Source of the DNA: Ornithinimicrobium laminariae
GTDB lineage: Bacteria > Actinomycetota > Actinomycetes > Actinomycetales > Dermatophilaceae
Assembly (NCBI RefSeq): GCF_019457945.1
Contig: NZ_JAHZSU010000002.1
Span: forward strand, 620,001-684,000
Direction of reading: 5' to 3'
Length of the DNA stretch: 64,000 nucleotides
A model generated the notes under the pieces. That model was given only the letters and a program-made list of their open reading frames with translations. It ran no database searches and was not told where the DNA came from. A program made the translations under genes and the position numbers. Of this stretch, positions 1 through 8,866 are shown one piece after another. The first letter of the stretch is position 1; each line of letters opens with the position of its first letter.

Positions 1-540
1 AGGCCCGACAAAGAGGCCGTCGACTCCGGCGACTCGAGCGATGTCGGCGCGCTGTGCATACCCCACGGCTGTTTCGATCATCAGCAGGAGCAATGGGTCG
101 GCGACTGGAGCGGGGTTGAGCGCCAAGCCTGAGCGCGATAAGCCGGTCCCGCGAGCGCCGACGGGCGGCGGGCAGGCTGCCGAGACGATGGCTTCGGCCT
201 GCTCAGGTGAGTTCACGGCAGGCACAATGATCCCAGCCGGACCAGCGTCCAGAACCCGCGCGATGGCCGCGGATTCGTGGCCCGGCATCCGCACCAGCAC
301 CGGCACTCCGGCAGCCGACGTGACCCGCAATATCGGGCAGATGTCGGCCACGGTCAACGCCCCGTGCTCCAGATCGATGCCGATCCAATCGGGTCGGGTC
401 GCCACCCCAGCAAGCACTGCCTCCAGGATGTCTGGCCCGAGTGTGGTGACCCACCACCCCTGCAGGTTGGCTGCTTCACTGTCTGGGCCGGATGAACGAA
501 CACGTGCAACGAAAGCCTCGTCGGGGGTGGTGGTCGTCAT
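1..540 (-). CDS. HpcH/HpaI-family aldolase, C-terminus cut by window edge
   Basis: The reverse strand is open from the ATG at 540 to the window edge (180 codons), so the C-terminus is missing. The translation carries the class II pyruvate-dependent aldolase signature: DWIGIDLEHG (residues 51-60, with the family's His at 59), VLVRMPGHE (81-89, with the Arg that binds pyruvate carboxylate in HpcH), and AGIIVPAVNSPEQA further on. Relatives cleave 4-hydroxy-2-oxoheptanedioate or 2-keto-3-deoxy sugar acids to pyruvate and an aldehyde using a divalent metal. The substrate cannot be told from this fragment. It is divergent from the LLM oxidoreductase, with a 54-bp gap between them. The opposite-strand reading frame here (41-583) has low-complexity, non-protein-like composition and is taken as a shadow. 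Confidence 0.85.
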   Translation of the reverse strand, partial: MTTTTPDEAFVARVRSSGPDSEAANLQGWWVTTLGPDILEAVLAGVATRPDWIGIDLEHGALTVADICPILRVTSAAGVPVLVRMPGHESAAIARVLDAGPAGIIVPAVNSPEQAEAIVSAACPPPVGARGTGLSRSGLALNPAPVADPLLLLMIETAVGYAQRADIARVAGVDGLFVGP

Positions 541-594
541 GGGAACCTCGCTCGTTGAAGTGCTGATCCTGGTTGATCGTTAGATAATGAACGC

Positions 595-1527
595 ATGGAC
601 TTGAGGATCTTCACTGAACCACAACAAGGCGCGTCGTATGCGGATCAGTTGCGACTAGCGCTGGCTGCTGAGGCCGCTGGCTATAGCGCCTTCTTCCGCT
701 CCGACCACTATGTGGCGATGAGTGGCGACGGACTACCTGGGCCTACCGATTCATATGTCACCTTGGCTGGCCTAGCGCGCGAGACCTCGACGATTCGACT
801 GGGCACCCTCGTGACGGCGGCGACCTTCCGGTATCCCGGCATCTTGGCGATCTCAGCCGCCCAGGTTGATGAGATGAGTGGCGGTCGACTGGAGCTAGGG
901 CTCGGCGCAGGCTGGTTCGAGGCCGAGCACCAGGCATACGGGATCCCGTTTGGCAGTGGCCCAGAGCGGTTTGACCTGCTCGAAGACACGCTGAACATCG
1001 TGACGGGGCTCTGGAAGACGCCCGTGGGCCAAACGTTCGGCCACGACGGGATTGCGGTGAGCGTGAAGGATTCGCCTGCGCTGCCGAAGCCGACGCAGCA
1101 GTATCCGCCGATCGTCATGGGCGGTGGCGGCAAGAAACGGACCCCGGCGCTGGCCGCGAAGTTCGCTTCGGAGTTCAACCTACCGTTTGTGTCGATGGAG
1201 GTCGCGGCTGCGCAGTTTGCTCGGGTCCGAGCTGCGTGCGAGGCGATTGGGCGCTCGCCGGAGTCATTGGATTGGTCGGTCGCTCTCGTGGCGTGTGTCG
1301 GGCGCGATGATGCTGAAGTTGCTCGGCGGGCCGCGGCGATTGGCCGCGATGTCGATGAGTTGAAGGAAAACGGACTGGCTGGGACACCCGATGAGGTTGT
1401 CGAGCGCTTGGGTCAGTGGCAGGAGGCGACCGGGATCGGCCGGACCTATTTGCAGATGCTGGACATCGCCGACGTCGACCACACCGAGTTTGTGGCGCAA
1501 ACCGTGATGCCGCAGGTCACGGCCTGA
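595..1527 (+). CDS. LLM-class flavin/F420-dependent oxidoreductase
   Basis: This 310-aa protein has the bacterial luciferase-like TIM-barrel pattern: an N-terminal MDLRIFTEP strand, FFRSDHY around residue 35, IRLGTLVTAATFRYPGILA, then LELGLGAGWFEAEH, which is typical of actinobacterial F420-dependent LLM enzymes. The family uses reduced F420 or FMN to reduce or oxidise small organic molecules; the substrate is unknown. Length is normal for the family. No clear Shine-Dalgarno sequence precedes the ATG, and a TAGATAAT stretch (581-588) lies just upstream, so the transcript may have a very short leader. The stop codon overlaps the next start (TGATG), so the two genes are probably co-transcribed. 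Confidence 0.88.
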   Translation: MDLRIFTEPQQGASYADQLRLALAAEAAGYSAFFRSDHYVAMSGDGLPGPTDSYVTLAGLARETSTIRLGTLVTAATFRYPGILAISAAQVDEMSGGRLELGLGAGWFEAEHQAYGIPFGSGPERFDLLEDTLNIVTGLWKTPVGQTFGHDGIAVSVKDSPALPKPTQQYPPIVMGGGGKKRTPALAAKFASEFNLPFVSMEVAAAQFARVRAACEAIGRSPESLDWSVALVACVGRDDAEVARRAAAIGRDVDELKENGLAGTPDEVVERLGQWQEATGIGRTYLQMLDIADVDHTEFVAQTVMPQVTA

Positions 1528-2216
1528 TGGCCAGGCGCTCGCGGCTGAGCACCGCCGGATTGTTGTGGTTGGCCGCGGGTGCTGTGTATGCCGGGTGTGA
1601 GGCCATCGCGGCCCGGGCCTATCCGGGCTATAGCTATGCGAGGAACTACATCAGCGATCTTGGCGTGCCCTACCCCGGTGTCTATGAGGGCCGGGTGCAG
1701 GATTCGCAGTTGGCTGGCGTGATGAACTTTGGCTTCATTGCCGAGGGCGCGTTGATGTTGGCTGGGACGCTGGTGGCTGTCCGACTGTTGACATCGCGCG
1801 GTGTTGGTGCCGGACTGGTGGGTTTGGCTGGGGTGCACGCTGTGGGCATCACGCTGGTGGCGCTGTTCCCAGCGGGTGAGCTCAGCAGCGAATTAACGCT
1901 GCAACTGCACGTCACTGGCGCTGGCATGTCGATCGTCGCCGGGAACCTGCTGATCATCAGCGCTGGCTTGGCCTCTCGGGCGCTCAAAGCCCCCCGTTGG
2001 TATGCCGTGGGCTCGGTCGCCCTCGGCGTCACTGGCCTGGTCTCTTTGGTGATGTTGCTCGTCGTTTCGGGCTCAACCAGCATCGATCTTTTGCCTGACG
2101 GGGTTTGGGAGCGCGGGGCCGTGGGTGCGATCACGCTCTGGCAGATCGGCACTGGGGTGCTGCTGCTCGTCAAGCGGCCGGGCCGCAGTGGCTCCTCGTC
2201 GGGAACATCGCGATGA
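1527..2216 (+). CDS. DUF998-family membrane protein
   Basis: This 229-aa protein starts at the ATG that overlaps the previous stop. An in-frame extension upstream to 1416 lies inside the LLM gene and is rejected. The sequence has about six hydrophobic segments and the family motif YARNYISDLGVPYPG near residue 37, matching the YxxxxxYISDLG pattern of DUF998 proteins. These are small integral membrane proteins of unknown function that are common in actinobacteria. Its 3' end overlaps the convergent cbiB gene by 47 bp, so either gene could affect the other's transcript through antisense RNA. Confidence 0.8.
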   Translation: MARRSRLSTAGLLWLAAGAVYAGCEAIAARAYPGYSYARNYISDLGVPYPGVYEGRVQDSQLAGVMNFGFIAEGALMLAGTLVAVRLLTSRGVGAGLVGLAGVHAVGITLVALFPAGELSSELTLQLHVTGAGMSIVAGNLLIISAGLASRALKAPRWYAVGSVALGVTGLVSLVMLLVVSGSTSIDLLPDGVWERGAVGAITLWQIGTGVLLLVKRPGRSGSSSGTSR

Positions 2217-3099
2217 GGCCGATCAGCAGGGCCACCTCAACTCGCTCGGTTAACTCTCGAGCCCTCGCCACATCGGCCGGACCAGGCCGAGGGCCATCGC
2301 CCAACAGCGGCCGATCCTCCACGCGGGTGCCGTAACGCAACTGTCCACCCAGTTGGCGGCCCAGGGCAGCTGCCACGGCTGATTCGGCAACACCGGCGTT
2401 GGGCGAAGGATGCGCGGCAGCGTCCCGGCGGACAATCCGCGCAATCGCACCGGCTTGGCGGGGTGACACCAAAGCCACTACCAGGGCAAACAGCCGAGCC
2501 GGAGCCAGATTGGCCACATCGTCCAGCCGAGCCGCCACCCAGCCAAAGCTCTCGAACCGTTCGTTGTGATACCCGACCATCGCATCCATCGTGTTGATCG
2601 CCCGATAGCCAGCAGCACCCGGTGCCCCCAGCAGCAACCCCCACCACACGGGAGCCACCACGGCATCCACCATGTTCTCTGCCAACGACTCAATCACCGC
2701 GGCGGCAATCTGCGACTCATCAAGCCCACTGGGATCACGGCCCACCAGCGAAGGCAGCAGTGCTCGCGCCTGCTCAAGGTCGCCAGCAATCAACGCATCC
2801 TCAATCGTCTTCGCGACCCGCCGCAACTCCCGGCCGGCAACACTGACGCCGACCGCCACCGTGGTCGACCTGGTCGCCGCTCCAGCGGTCGCGCCGAGGG
2901 CAACGCCAGCCACCGCATACCCGAGGCCGTTGAGTCGTGAGTCTGCCCAAACGCGCCGCTCAAGCCACCCCATTGCCCGGCCAAACAACGCCACCGGGTG
3001 TATGCCGTTGGGCGGCTCGCCCAGCACCCGATCCCAGATCAAGCCACCGGCCACGCCACGAGCATTGCGAGCAAAACTCACTGCAAGCCATCCGACCAA
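2170..3099 (-). CDS. cbiB: adenosylcobinamide-phosphate synthase CbiB (CobD in aerobic nomenclature)
   Basis: This 309-aa integral membrane protein has the CbiB opening WDRVLGEPPNGIHPVALFGRAMGWLE (split here across residues 23-48) and the later motif NTMDAMVGYHNERFESFGW, both diagnostic. CbiB attaches (R)-1-amino-2-propanol phosphate or ethanolamine phosphate to adenosylcobyric acid, giving adenosylcobinamide phosphate, and acts at the membrane. It is the last gene of the leftward cbiZ-cobU-cbiB set. Its start overlaps the cobU end by 22 bp, which suggests coupled translation. The 3' end overlaps the convergent DUF998 gene. Confidence 0.93.
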   Translation of the reverse strand: MVGWLAVSFARNARGVAGGLIWDRVLGEPPNGIHPVALFGRAMGWLERRVWADSRLNGLGYAVAGVALGATAGAATRSTTVAVGVSVAGRELRRVAKTIEDALIAGDLEQARALLPSLVGRDPSGLDESQIAAAVIESLAENMVDAVVAPVWWGLLLGAPGAAGYRAINTMDAMVGYHNERFESFGWVAARLDDVANLAPARLFALVVALVSPRQAGAIARIVRRDAAAHPSPNAGVAESAVAAALGRQLGGQLRYGTRVEDRPLLGDGPRPGPADVARARELTERVEVALLIGLIAMFPTRSHCGPAA

Positions 3100-3623
3100 G
3101 CGTCCGCCCGACCAAGGGACAGCACCTGACCTGCAACAACAAGCGCGCGGTGGTCGGCCACGGCGGAAACCTGCTGATTGAGGTGGCCTATCGCGTCGAC
3201 ATACCGACGGCCTAGTCGGGTTGGGGGATGCACCGCGAGACCGACCTCTTCGCTGACGATCACGGTGTCGCCATCACGGCGTGCGAGTGCCGCGAGGACC
3301 GGCTCGACATCGACGCTGAACGACTCCGTGGCTTCATCGAAGTGCCTGGTCAGCCAGGTGCCGAGCGAGTCAAGGAGCACTGGGCCCGATGTCGCCGCTA
3401 GCACCTGAGTCAGGTCTTCATCTTCAGCGAGCTCTCTTGTGATCCAACCGGATCCACGGCGGTCTTGGTGAGTCTGCACTCGGGCGGCGTGGTCAGCATC
3501 GCGGGCATCAACCAGGGCAGTCGCGAGATAGGTCACTGGTGCACCAACAGCCCACTTAGTGATGAGCGATTCGGCGACAGCAGACTTGCCGGAGCGAGTG
3601 CCGCCCAAGATCAGCGCAATCAT
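3078..3623 (-). CDS. cobU: adenosylcobinamide kinase / adenosylcobinamide-phosphate guanylyltransferase
   Basis: The chosen ATG (3621-3623) overlaps the cbiZ stop and gives 181 aa. An upstream in-frame start at 3686 would lie inside cbiZ. The protein begins MIALILGGTRSGKS, with the GGxRSGKS P-loop of CobU/CobP. It continues with VTYLATA, DHAARVQTHQDRR (the kinase His region), LLDSLGTWL and VIVSEEVGLAVHP, all hallmark CobU motifs. It phosphorylates adenosylcobinamide and transfers GMP to make AdoCbi-GDP for lower-ligand attachment. Together with CbiZ and CbiB it supports both salvage and late synthesis of cobamides. Confidence 0.94.
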   Translation of the reverse strand: MIALILGGTRSGKSAVAESLITKWAVGAPVTYLATALVDARDADHAARVQTHQDRRGSGWITRELAEDEDLTQVLAATSGPVLLDSLGTWLTRHFDEATESFSVDVEPVLAALARRDGDTVIVSEEVGLAVHPPTRLGRRYVDAIGHLNQQVSAVADHRALVVAGQVLSLGRADAWSDGLQ

Positions 3624-4258
3624 GAATAGCTCCGCAGCACTTTGAGCACCGAGTCGTAGACCGCGATGGCGAGGCGGCTTCCCCACAGGGACCTGGGGCC
3701 AGCGAAGACTTCAACGTCATGCCCTGCGCGGGCGGTCGGGCAGACGATCGCAACGGCATCACTCGCAGTCCCGGTGCCAGGGACGCCAAACTCCACGAGC
3801 GCTTGCGTTTTGGCCTCGGTCAACGTCATCACCGCGTTGACCAGGGCTGACTCAGACAGCACTACGGGCAGTTGCACCACGATGTTGATCGTCCCGGGGT
3901 GGTAGTCCATCCACCCGCCCGCCCGATCGGCGGCCCACGTCGGCTTGGTGACACCAACGGTTGAAGTCACCAGCACACCCTCAAACTCTGCGTTTTGATA
4001 GCGGCTCACGTCAGCCGCGGTGAGGAGAGCGACTTGGTCATCCGCCATGCCCAGCGATTTGGCAATTTCGCTGGCATGGACGTCGAGGTCCATCCGGGCA
4101 TAGTCCAATGGCACGCCGAAGTTGATCATCGACGTCGCCTCGCGGAGCCCGCCACCCACGGCTGCCGAGCTCAGCACGGTAACTGGCTGCGGCCATACCC
4201 ACGAAAGCAGTCCGCGATGTCCGGTCGCTGGCGGGTGAAGCGTGGGGGTGATCTGCAC
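3620..4258 (-). CDS. cbiZ: adenosylcobinamide amidohydrolase CbiZ
   Basis: This 212-aa protein starts at a GTG (4258). It carries conserved CbiZ segments: VLSSAAVGGGL near residue 30, VTSTVGVTKPTWAAD near 98, GTINIVVQLPVVLSESALVNAVMTLTEAKTQAL and GTGTASDAVAIVCP near the C-terminus. CbiZ removes the aminopropanol side chain of (pseudo)cobinamide or of foreign corrinoids, giving adenosylcobyric acid, which CbiB can re-amidate. Its presence means the cell can remodel imported corrinoids, which fits the B12 importer further right. The stop overlaps the cobU ATG by 4 bp. A 54-bp gap separates it from the M56 gene upstream, so it may have its own promoter or be read from the cyd operon. Confidence 0.9.
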   Translation of the reverse strand: MQITPTLHPPATGHRGLLSWVWPQPVTVLSSAAVGGGLREATSMINFGVPLDYARMDLDVHASEIAKSLGMADDQVALLTAADVSRYQNAEFEGVLVTSTVGVTKPTWAADRAGGWMDYHPGTINIVVQLPVVLSESALVNAVMTLTEAKTQALVEFGVPGTGTASDAVAIVCPTARAGHDVEVFAGPRSLWGSRLAIAVYDSVLKVLRSYS

Positions 4259-4312
4259 ACCACCACTCTAGGGACTCCTGCGCCGCATGTTTCGATTGTG
4301 CTTGCGACGCCG

Positions 4313-5182
4313 TTACATGGTGAAGGGCCATACGGCCAAGGCCACTGGCGCGAGCACACTGGCCAGCGCGAAGGCATAGGCCAATAGGGTCAACCAGGGG
4401 GTCGAGTGCGCTCCAGCCATCAACTGCAATCGTGGTCCGGCCGCCGACCCACCGCTCATCACTTCGTCAGGGGCTCGGCCTGCCGCCACGGCAAACAACG
4501 CTCTCGCGGTATGCACGGCGCCGGCCTCTCGGATGGCGACCCGGTCGGCTAAGACTTCAATCAGGAGCCGCACCTCGTCGAGCGCGACCGGCACCCGGAG
4601 CGGCGCCGGCACTGCCTCATGCACCACGGTGAAGAACTCCAGCAACAAGTCATGTCTGGCTTGCAAGTGGGCTCGCTCGTGGGCCAACACTGCGTCTAAT
4701 TCCGCCGTGCTCAACTGCTCAAGCGTGCCTTGGCTCAACACCACCCGCGAGCGCCGACCTGGGATGCAGTAGGCCGTTGGCAGCGGGTGCTCAAGCACTC
4801 GCACGGACCGGTCTCGGCCCTGCCCATCCGCGCCAATCAGGTCGACCAGAGCCAGGTGGTCGTCCCGCAATGCGCGCAATCGGGTCCCCACTCGGTGGCC
4901 CGAGACCAAGAGCGAGATCAACACAGCACCCGACACCAGGCACACCAGGGCAAGCAGGACCCACTGATCGCCCAAACCGCGCCCACCGCTGAAGGACGGA
5001 ATCGCCGCCGGGGCAGCCGCGAGCGCCGAGATGATCGCGCCCAACGAAACCGCTTGCCAGGCGAGCAATGCTGCCTGCGGTGTATAGCGAAACCGGGTTT
5101 GCCGAGCCATTAGTCGCGGCCAGACCCCACCCATCAACAACGCTAGGACCACCAAGGCCAATGGCGGCATGGCGGCGATCAT
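4313..5182 (-). CDS. M56-family (BlaR1/MecR1-like) membrane metallopeptidase
   Basis: This 289-aa protein begins with hydrophobic segments (residues 1-25, 35-60 and 75-95). A cytoplasmic region follows with the zinc-binding HExxH motif as HERAH in AVLAHERAHLQARHD (near residue 167), then C-terminal hydrophobic segments. That is the M56 peptidase layout without the penicillin-sensor domain of BlaR1. Such proteins are usually paired with a BlaI-type repressor, which they are thought to inactivate after sensing a signal. It follows blaI by only 6 bp, at the end of the cyd operon. A plausible role, by inference, is releasing BlaI repression of cytochrome bd expression. Confidence 0.88.
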   Translation of the reverse strand: MIAAMPPLALVVLALLMGGVWPRLMARQTRFRYTPQAALLAWQAVSLGAIISALAAAPAAIPSFSGGRGLGDQWVLLALVCLVSGAVLISLLVSGHRVGTRLRALRDDHLALVDLIGADGQGRDRSVRVLEHPLPTAYCIPGRRSRVVLSQGTLEQLSTAELDAVLAHERAHLQARHDLLLEFFTVVHEAVPAPLRVPVALDEVRLLIEVLADRVAIREAGAVHTARALFAVAAGRAPDEVMSGGSAAGPRLQLMAGAHSTPWLTLLAYAFALASVLAPVALAVWPFTM

Positions 5183-5188
5183 GTCAGG

Positions 5189-5599
5189 TCAGGCGTCGGG
5201 ATTGGCGCGGCGTTCCACTTCGGCCAGCGCGGCCCGCAGGTCAGCCACTTCGTCAGTCGAGGCGCCATCGAGGAAGTGCATGAGCGCGGCACGCCGGTCA
5301 CCAGAATCGACGTCTTCCATCGTGTGCCGCATTGACGCGGCGGTCAGCTCGGCGCGACTCGCGGCAGCGCGGTACTCCCACGACCGCCCCACGCGCTCGC
5401 GCAGGACCATGCCCTTCTTGGCCAGTCGATCCAGGACCGTCAGCACGGTTGTGTAGGCGATATCGCGGTCAGCGGCTAACTCGTTATGCACCGCCCGCAC
5501 CGTGAGTGTGCCCCGCTCGTGAGCCCACAGCGTCTCCATCACCACACGCTCAAGGTCACCAAGCCGCGTCGGCGATGATGGGCCGTCTGGCATGGTCAC
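5189..5599 (-). CDS. BlaI/MecI/CopY-family transcriptional repressor
   Basis: This 136-aa winged-helix protein has the classic BlaI pattern: RLGDLERVVMETLWAHERGTLTVRAVHNEL, then the recognition part AYTTVLTVLDRLAKKGMVLRER, then a C-terminal dimerisation helix region. The ORF starts at 5599 (MTMPDG; MPDG at 5593 is equally possible) and overlaps the cydC 3' end by up to 44 bp. It is therefore translated from the cyd transcript. BlaI dimers bind palindromes built around ACTAC/GTAGT. Two such palindromes lie directly upstream of cydA (11387-11420), so autoregulation of the cyd operon is likely by inference. Confidence 0.92.
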   Translation of the reverse strand: MTMPDGPSSPTRLGDLERVVMETLWAHERGTLTVRAVHNELAADRDIAYTTVLTVLDRLAKKGMVLRERVGRSWEYRAAASRAELTAASMRHTMEDVDSGDRRAALMHFLDGASTDEVADLRAALAEVERRANPDA

Positions 5600-7256
5600 T
5601 CCTTCGGGTGGGCGTTGCTCTGGGTGCGTCTAACTCCAGGATATCGGCGAAGTGTTCTAGGTCTTCGCGCCGGTGTGTCACCAGCACAAGGGATTTGCCC
5701 TGAGCGACGGCACGCAGGCGCTCCATCACTTCGGCTGCGGTGCCGCGATCGAGGTGGGCGGTCGGTTCATCGAGGAGCAACACGTGACGGCGCGAGATGA
5801 CGGCTCGGGCCAAAGCCAGCCGAGCCCGCTCACCCGCTGATGGCGTGTGCCCACCCAGGCCCAGGCGTGTCTCTAGGCCTTCGGGCAATGTGTCCAGAAG
5901 CGGCTTCAATCCCACGACAACAAGGGCGTCAATCATTTGCTCGTCGCTGGCCTCGGGTGCGGCCACCCGCAGGTTTTCGGCTAGGGAGGCGTTGAAGACA
6001 TGTGGCTCATCCCCAGAAATGGCAAACAACTCGCGGGTATGCGCCATGCTGAGCTCGCCCACATCGCGGCCGTTGATCGTGTGGTCACCGGCGGATCGGT
6101 CCAGGTGACGGGCTAGCACTGCCATCAGCGTTGATTTGCCGCACCCGTTCGGGCCGCGCACAGCGAGGTGGGTGCCGTGGGTGAGACGGAAGGCAGGCAA
6201 CTGAAGGCTCGGGGTGGCAGGGTCGGTGTTGCTGGCCGAGGCGCTAGTCCAGGAAGCCTGCGCGTCGCTGAGTTGGATGGAGGGGGCATCGGCGTCAGCC
6301 GGGACTTGTGCCTCCCCAGTGCTGTCCACGGCAGGGTCTTGGCTGAGCAGGCGTGACATCCGCTGTTCGGCGGCTTCTGCCCGTGCGAAAGCCCGCACCG
6401 TGTCGGGCAGCCCGCTGATTGCTTCGCCAACCGCGACTGGCAGCAAAACCAACAGGGCCGCAATCGGCGCGCTGAGCAGGCCAGTCGCCAGACCTTGCGT
6501 GAGCACCAGCCAGGCCATCCCTGCCGTGCCACCTGCAGTATTCGCGACGAGGCCAGCAACCAGCCGAGCCCTCACTCGCGCTTGCCGCCGCGTTGCTTCG
6601 TCAAGGTTGGTGTGGGCAGTCGCCAACTCAGCCGCCAACGCCTTCGACGCTCCGATGGCGGAAACCTCGACAGCCTGCCAAGCAGCTTGGTCGGTGACTT
6701 CGGCGACCCGTCGCTGCGCCTCAGCGCAGGCGGGCTCAATCACCCGCTCGCCACGCAGGGCCCACCAGGTCAACGCAGCCACCGCTGTGACATATCCGAG
6801 CATGAGTAGACCGGCCGCCGGTAAGAAGAGCGCAGCCAGCACGGCCGCCCCGATGGCAGATAGCGCGCCAGAAAGGGCGGGGACCCAAGCCCGCGCGGGG
6901 GCTTCGGCCACCTCGGTGAGGTCATCAACAACGCCAGCCAAAACATCACTGCGGGCCGAGCGCCCCAGTCGCGCCGGAGTTAGCGGGATCAGCGAGCGAT
7001 AGGCGTCGGTGCGGCGGTTCGCGAGGTCACTCAGTGCTGCGTTGTGGGAGGCCAAGCGCTCTAAATAGCGAAAGAAGGGCCGGGCCATCCCAAAGGCGCG
7101 CACTGCAACGATCGCAGTCAGCAGCGTCAACATGATCGGCTGCTCGCTGGCACGGACAATGAGCCAGCCAGAAGTAGCCGTTAGCGCAATGCCAGCCGAG
7201 CTAGCGATCGTGCCATAGAAGCAGGCGATGGCGATCTGCCTCATGTCTCGATTCAT
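5556..7256 (-). CDS. cydC: thiol reductant ABC exporter subunit CydC
   Basis: This 566-aa exporter half-transporter starts at the ATG overlapping the cydD stop (ATGA). The longer in-frame start at 7331 would run into cydD. The N-terminal membrane domain (about residues 1-310) is followed by an ATPase with Walker A GPNGCGKST, signature PSAGERARLALARA and Walker B VLLLDEPTAHLD. CydDC exports cysteine and glutathione (mycothiol in actinobacteria is an inference) to the periplasm side and is required to assemble cytochrome bd. Its end overlaps blaI. The extreme C-terminus (SDHARRPIIADAAW) lies in the overlap and is probably unconserved. Confidence 0.92.
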   Translation of the reverse strand: MNRDMRQIAIACFYGTIASSAGIALTATSGWLIVRASEQPIMLTLLTAIVAVRAFGMARPFFRYLERLASHNAALSDLANRRTDAYRSLIPLTPARLGRSARSDVLAGVVDDLTEVAEAPARAWVPALSGALSAIGAAVLAALFLPAAGLLMLGYVTAVAALTWWALRGERVIEPACAEAQRRVAEVTDQAAWQAVEVSAIGASKALAAELATAHTNLDEATRRQARVRARLVAGLVANTAGGTAGMAWLVLTQGLATGLLSAPIAALLVLLPVAVGEAISGLPDTVRAFARAEAAEQRMSRLLSQDPAVDSTGEAQVPADADAPSIQLSDAQASWTSASASNTDPATPSLQLPAFRLTHGTHLAVRGPNGCGKSTLMAVLARHLDRSAGDHTINGRDVGELSMAHTRELFAISGDEPHVFNASLAENLRVAAPEASDEQMIDALVVVGLKPLLDTLPEGLETRLGLGGHTPSAGERARLALARAVISRRHVLLLDEPTAHLDRGTAAEVMERLRAVAQGKSLVLVTHRREDLEHFADILELDAPRATPTRRSDHARRPIIADAAW

Positions 7257-8866
7257 GTCGCCGCCAACAATTCGCGTTGGGTGTCTGCGATGGCCATCAA
7301 GGCGCTCTGATGCGTCACCGCGATCACGCACCGGCTGCTGGCCAAGCGAAGGAGCGCCTCGTGCACCTGGGCCGTCGCTGTCGGGTCAAGGTGGGCAGTC
7401 GGCTCATCCAACAAGATCACCGACGTATCAGACAGGGCCGCACGGGCCAGGACGATGCGGGCTCGCTGGCCTGCCGACATACCAAACCCGTCTTCGCCGA
7501 AGGCGGTGTCGAGTTCACTGGGCAAACCATGCGCCCAGCGCTCCAGGTCGACGTCTTGCAGCGCCTCCCAGATGGCGGCATCGCTGGCCTCATTGCCCAA
7601 GGTCAGAGCGTTGCGCAGCGTCCCGGCAGGCAGGTAGGGCCGACCGGTGACGAAGTGCACGTCACCGCTGATCACAACACCGGTGTTTGCAGTGCGCAGA
7701 CCGGCGATGATCTCGAGCAACGTCGTCTTGCCAGCCCCGCTGATGCCGGTGACGGTGTGCAGCCCACGGTCCCAACTCGCGGCAAACCCACCGATGACTT
7801 CATTGGCCGCCGCTGGGTATCGATAGGTCACGCCTTGCATCGAGACAGCAGCACCGCCGGGGTCGATCAGGTGTGCGCTTTGAGAACTCTCAGCATCCTC
7901 GGCCTTGGGGTCCACGTCGTCGCTCACTAACTCATTGGCCACATCATCGAGGGCCTGCACCCCATCGGCCGCCGCGTGGAACTCGGCCCCGACCTTACGG
8001 ATTGGCCAATATGCCTCTGGTGCGAGCAAGATCGCGAGCAACCCGGCAAACAACTCCATCGATCCATAGGTCAGGCGCAGGCCGACCGTGACCGCCACGA
8101 TGGCAACCGAGAGCGAGGCCAGCAGCTCTAGGGCTGCCGAGCTCATGAAGGCCAACCGCAACGTGCGCATGGTGGCTCGTCGGTGTGCACCGTTGACCTG
8201 GGCAATCACCTCGGTCTGGCGCTCGGCGCGACCATAGTTCACCAGCGTCGGCAGCCCTTTCATCACGTCGCTGAAATGACCCGAGAGGTCCGCCAATCGC
8301 TGCCACCGGCGCTGGGTTTCCCGCTCGGTGGCCATGCCAATCAGCGCCGCAAAGAAGGGCAACAGCGGCAAGGTCAACAGCACGATGAGGACGCTGATGG
8401 GGTCGACCCAGAGCAGCGCCAGGAGTGCCAGCACCGGAGTAACCACGCCAGCGATGAGCGCCGGAAGATATTTGGTGACATACGGCTCGATGGCGGTGAC
8501 GCCCTGCGAGGCCAATGCCGCGCGGGTGGCCGGTTCGATGGCCTGCTCCGAAGGAGCGCTCAACCAACGAGTGGTGAGGCTGCGGCGCAGTTCGCGCGAA
8601 ACCAAGGCTGCCAGCCGGGCGCTGACCGTTTCGGCTAGCCAACTGGCCACGGCACGGGCCGCCATCACTGCCACCAGCGACGCGATAGGCATGACGAGCC
8701 GGCCCTGCGCGATGACCTGCACCACGAGGTTGGTCACGGCGACGGCGACTCCGATTGCTAAGCCCCCTTGGATCACGCCCAGCGCGGCCAGCAGCACCAG
8801 CGGCTTGCGAGCGCTGGGCACCAGTGTCACCAACCGTTTATCAAACGGGCCGCCTGACTTGCTCAT
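7253..8866 (-). CDS. cydD: thiol reductant ABC exporter subunit CydD
   Basis: This 537-aa half-transporter starts at ATG 8866, overlapping the cydB stop by 4 bp. The in-frame extension to 8932 is inside cydB and is rejected. The membrane domain (about residues 1-320) precedes an ATPase with Walker A GISGAGKTT, signature GMSAGQRARIVLARAA and Walker B VILLDEPTAHLD. It pairs with CydC to form the heterodimeric exporter needed for cytochrome bd maturation. Gene order cydA-cydB-cydD-cydC matches the usual actinobacterial operon. Confidence 0.92.
   Translation of the reverse strand: MSKSGGPFDKRLVTLVPSARKPLVLLAALGVIQGGLAIGVAVAVTNLVVQVIAQGRLVMPIASLVAVMAARAVASWLAETVSARLAALVSRELRRSLTTRWLSAPSEQAIEPATRAALASQGVTAIEPYVTKYLPALIAGVVTPVLALLALLWVDPISVLIVLLTLPLLPFFAALIGMATERETQRRWQRLADLSGHFSDVMKGLPTLVNYGRAERQTEVIAQVNGAHRRATMRTLRLAFMSSAALELLASLSVAIVAVTVGLRLTYGSMELFAGLLAILLAPEAYWPIRKVGAEFHAAADGVQALDDVANELVSDDVDPKAEDAESSQSAHLIDPGGAAVSMQGVTYRYPAAANEVIGGFAASWDRGLHTVTGISGAGKTTLLEIIAGLRTANTGVVISGDVHFVTGRPYLPAGTLRNALTLGNEASDAAIWEALQDVDLERWAHGLPSELDTAFGEDGFGMSAGQRARIVLARAALSDTSVILLDEPTAHLDPTATAQVHEALLRLASSRCVIAVTHQSALMAIADTQRELLAAT

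Noticed and set aside
41-583. plus-strand frame of 180 codons at the left edge
   Set aside because: It has Ser/Ala/Arg/Pro-rich shadow composition. The minus-strand HpcH aldolase with family motifs explains this stretch.
4313-5599. beta-lactam resistance (BlaR1-BlaI) locus
   Set aside because: The M56 protein lacks a penicillin-binding sensor domain, no beta-lactamase is nearby, and the pair is embedded in the cyd operon.
6214-7002. 262-codon plus-strand frame opposite cydC
   Set aside because: It is a low-complexity Ala/Arg/Ser shadow. Similar antisense frames at 14403-15095, 8328-8951 and 55487-56278 are rejected for the same reason.
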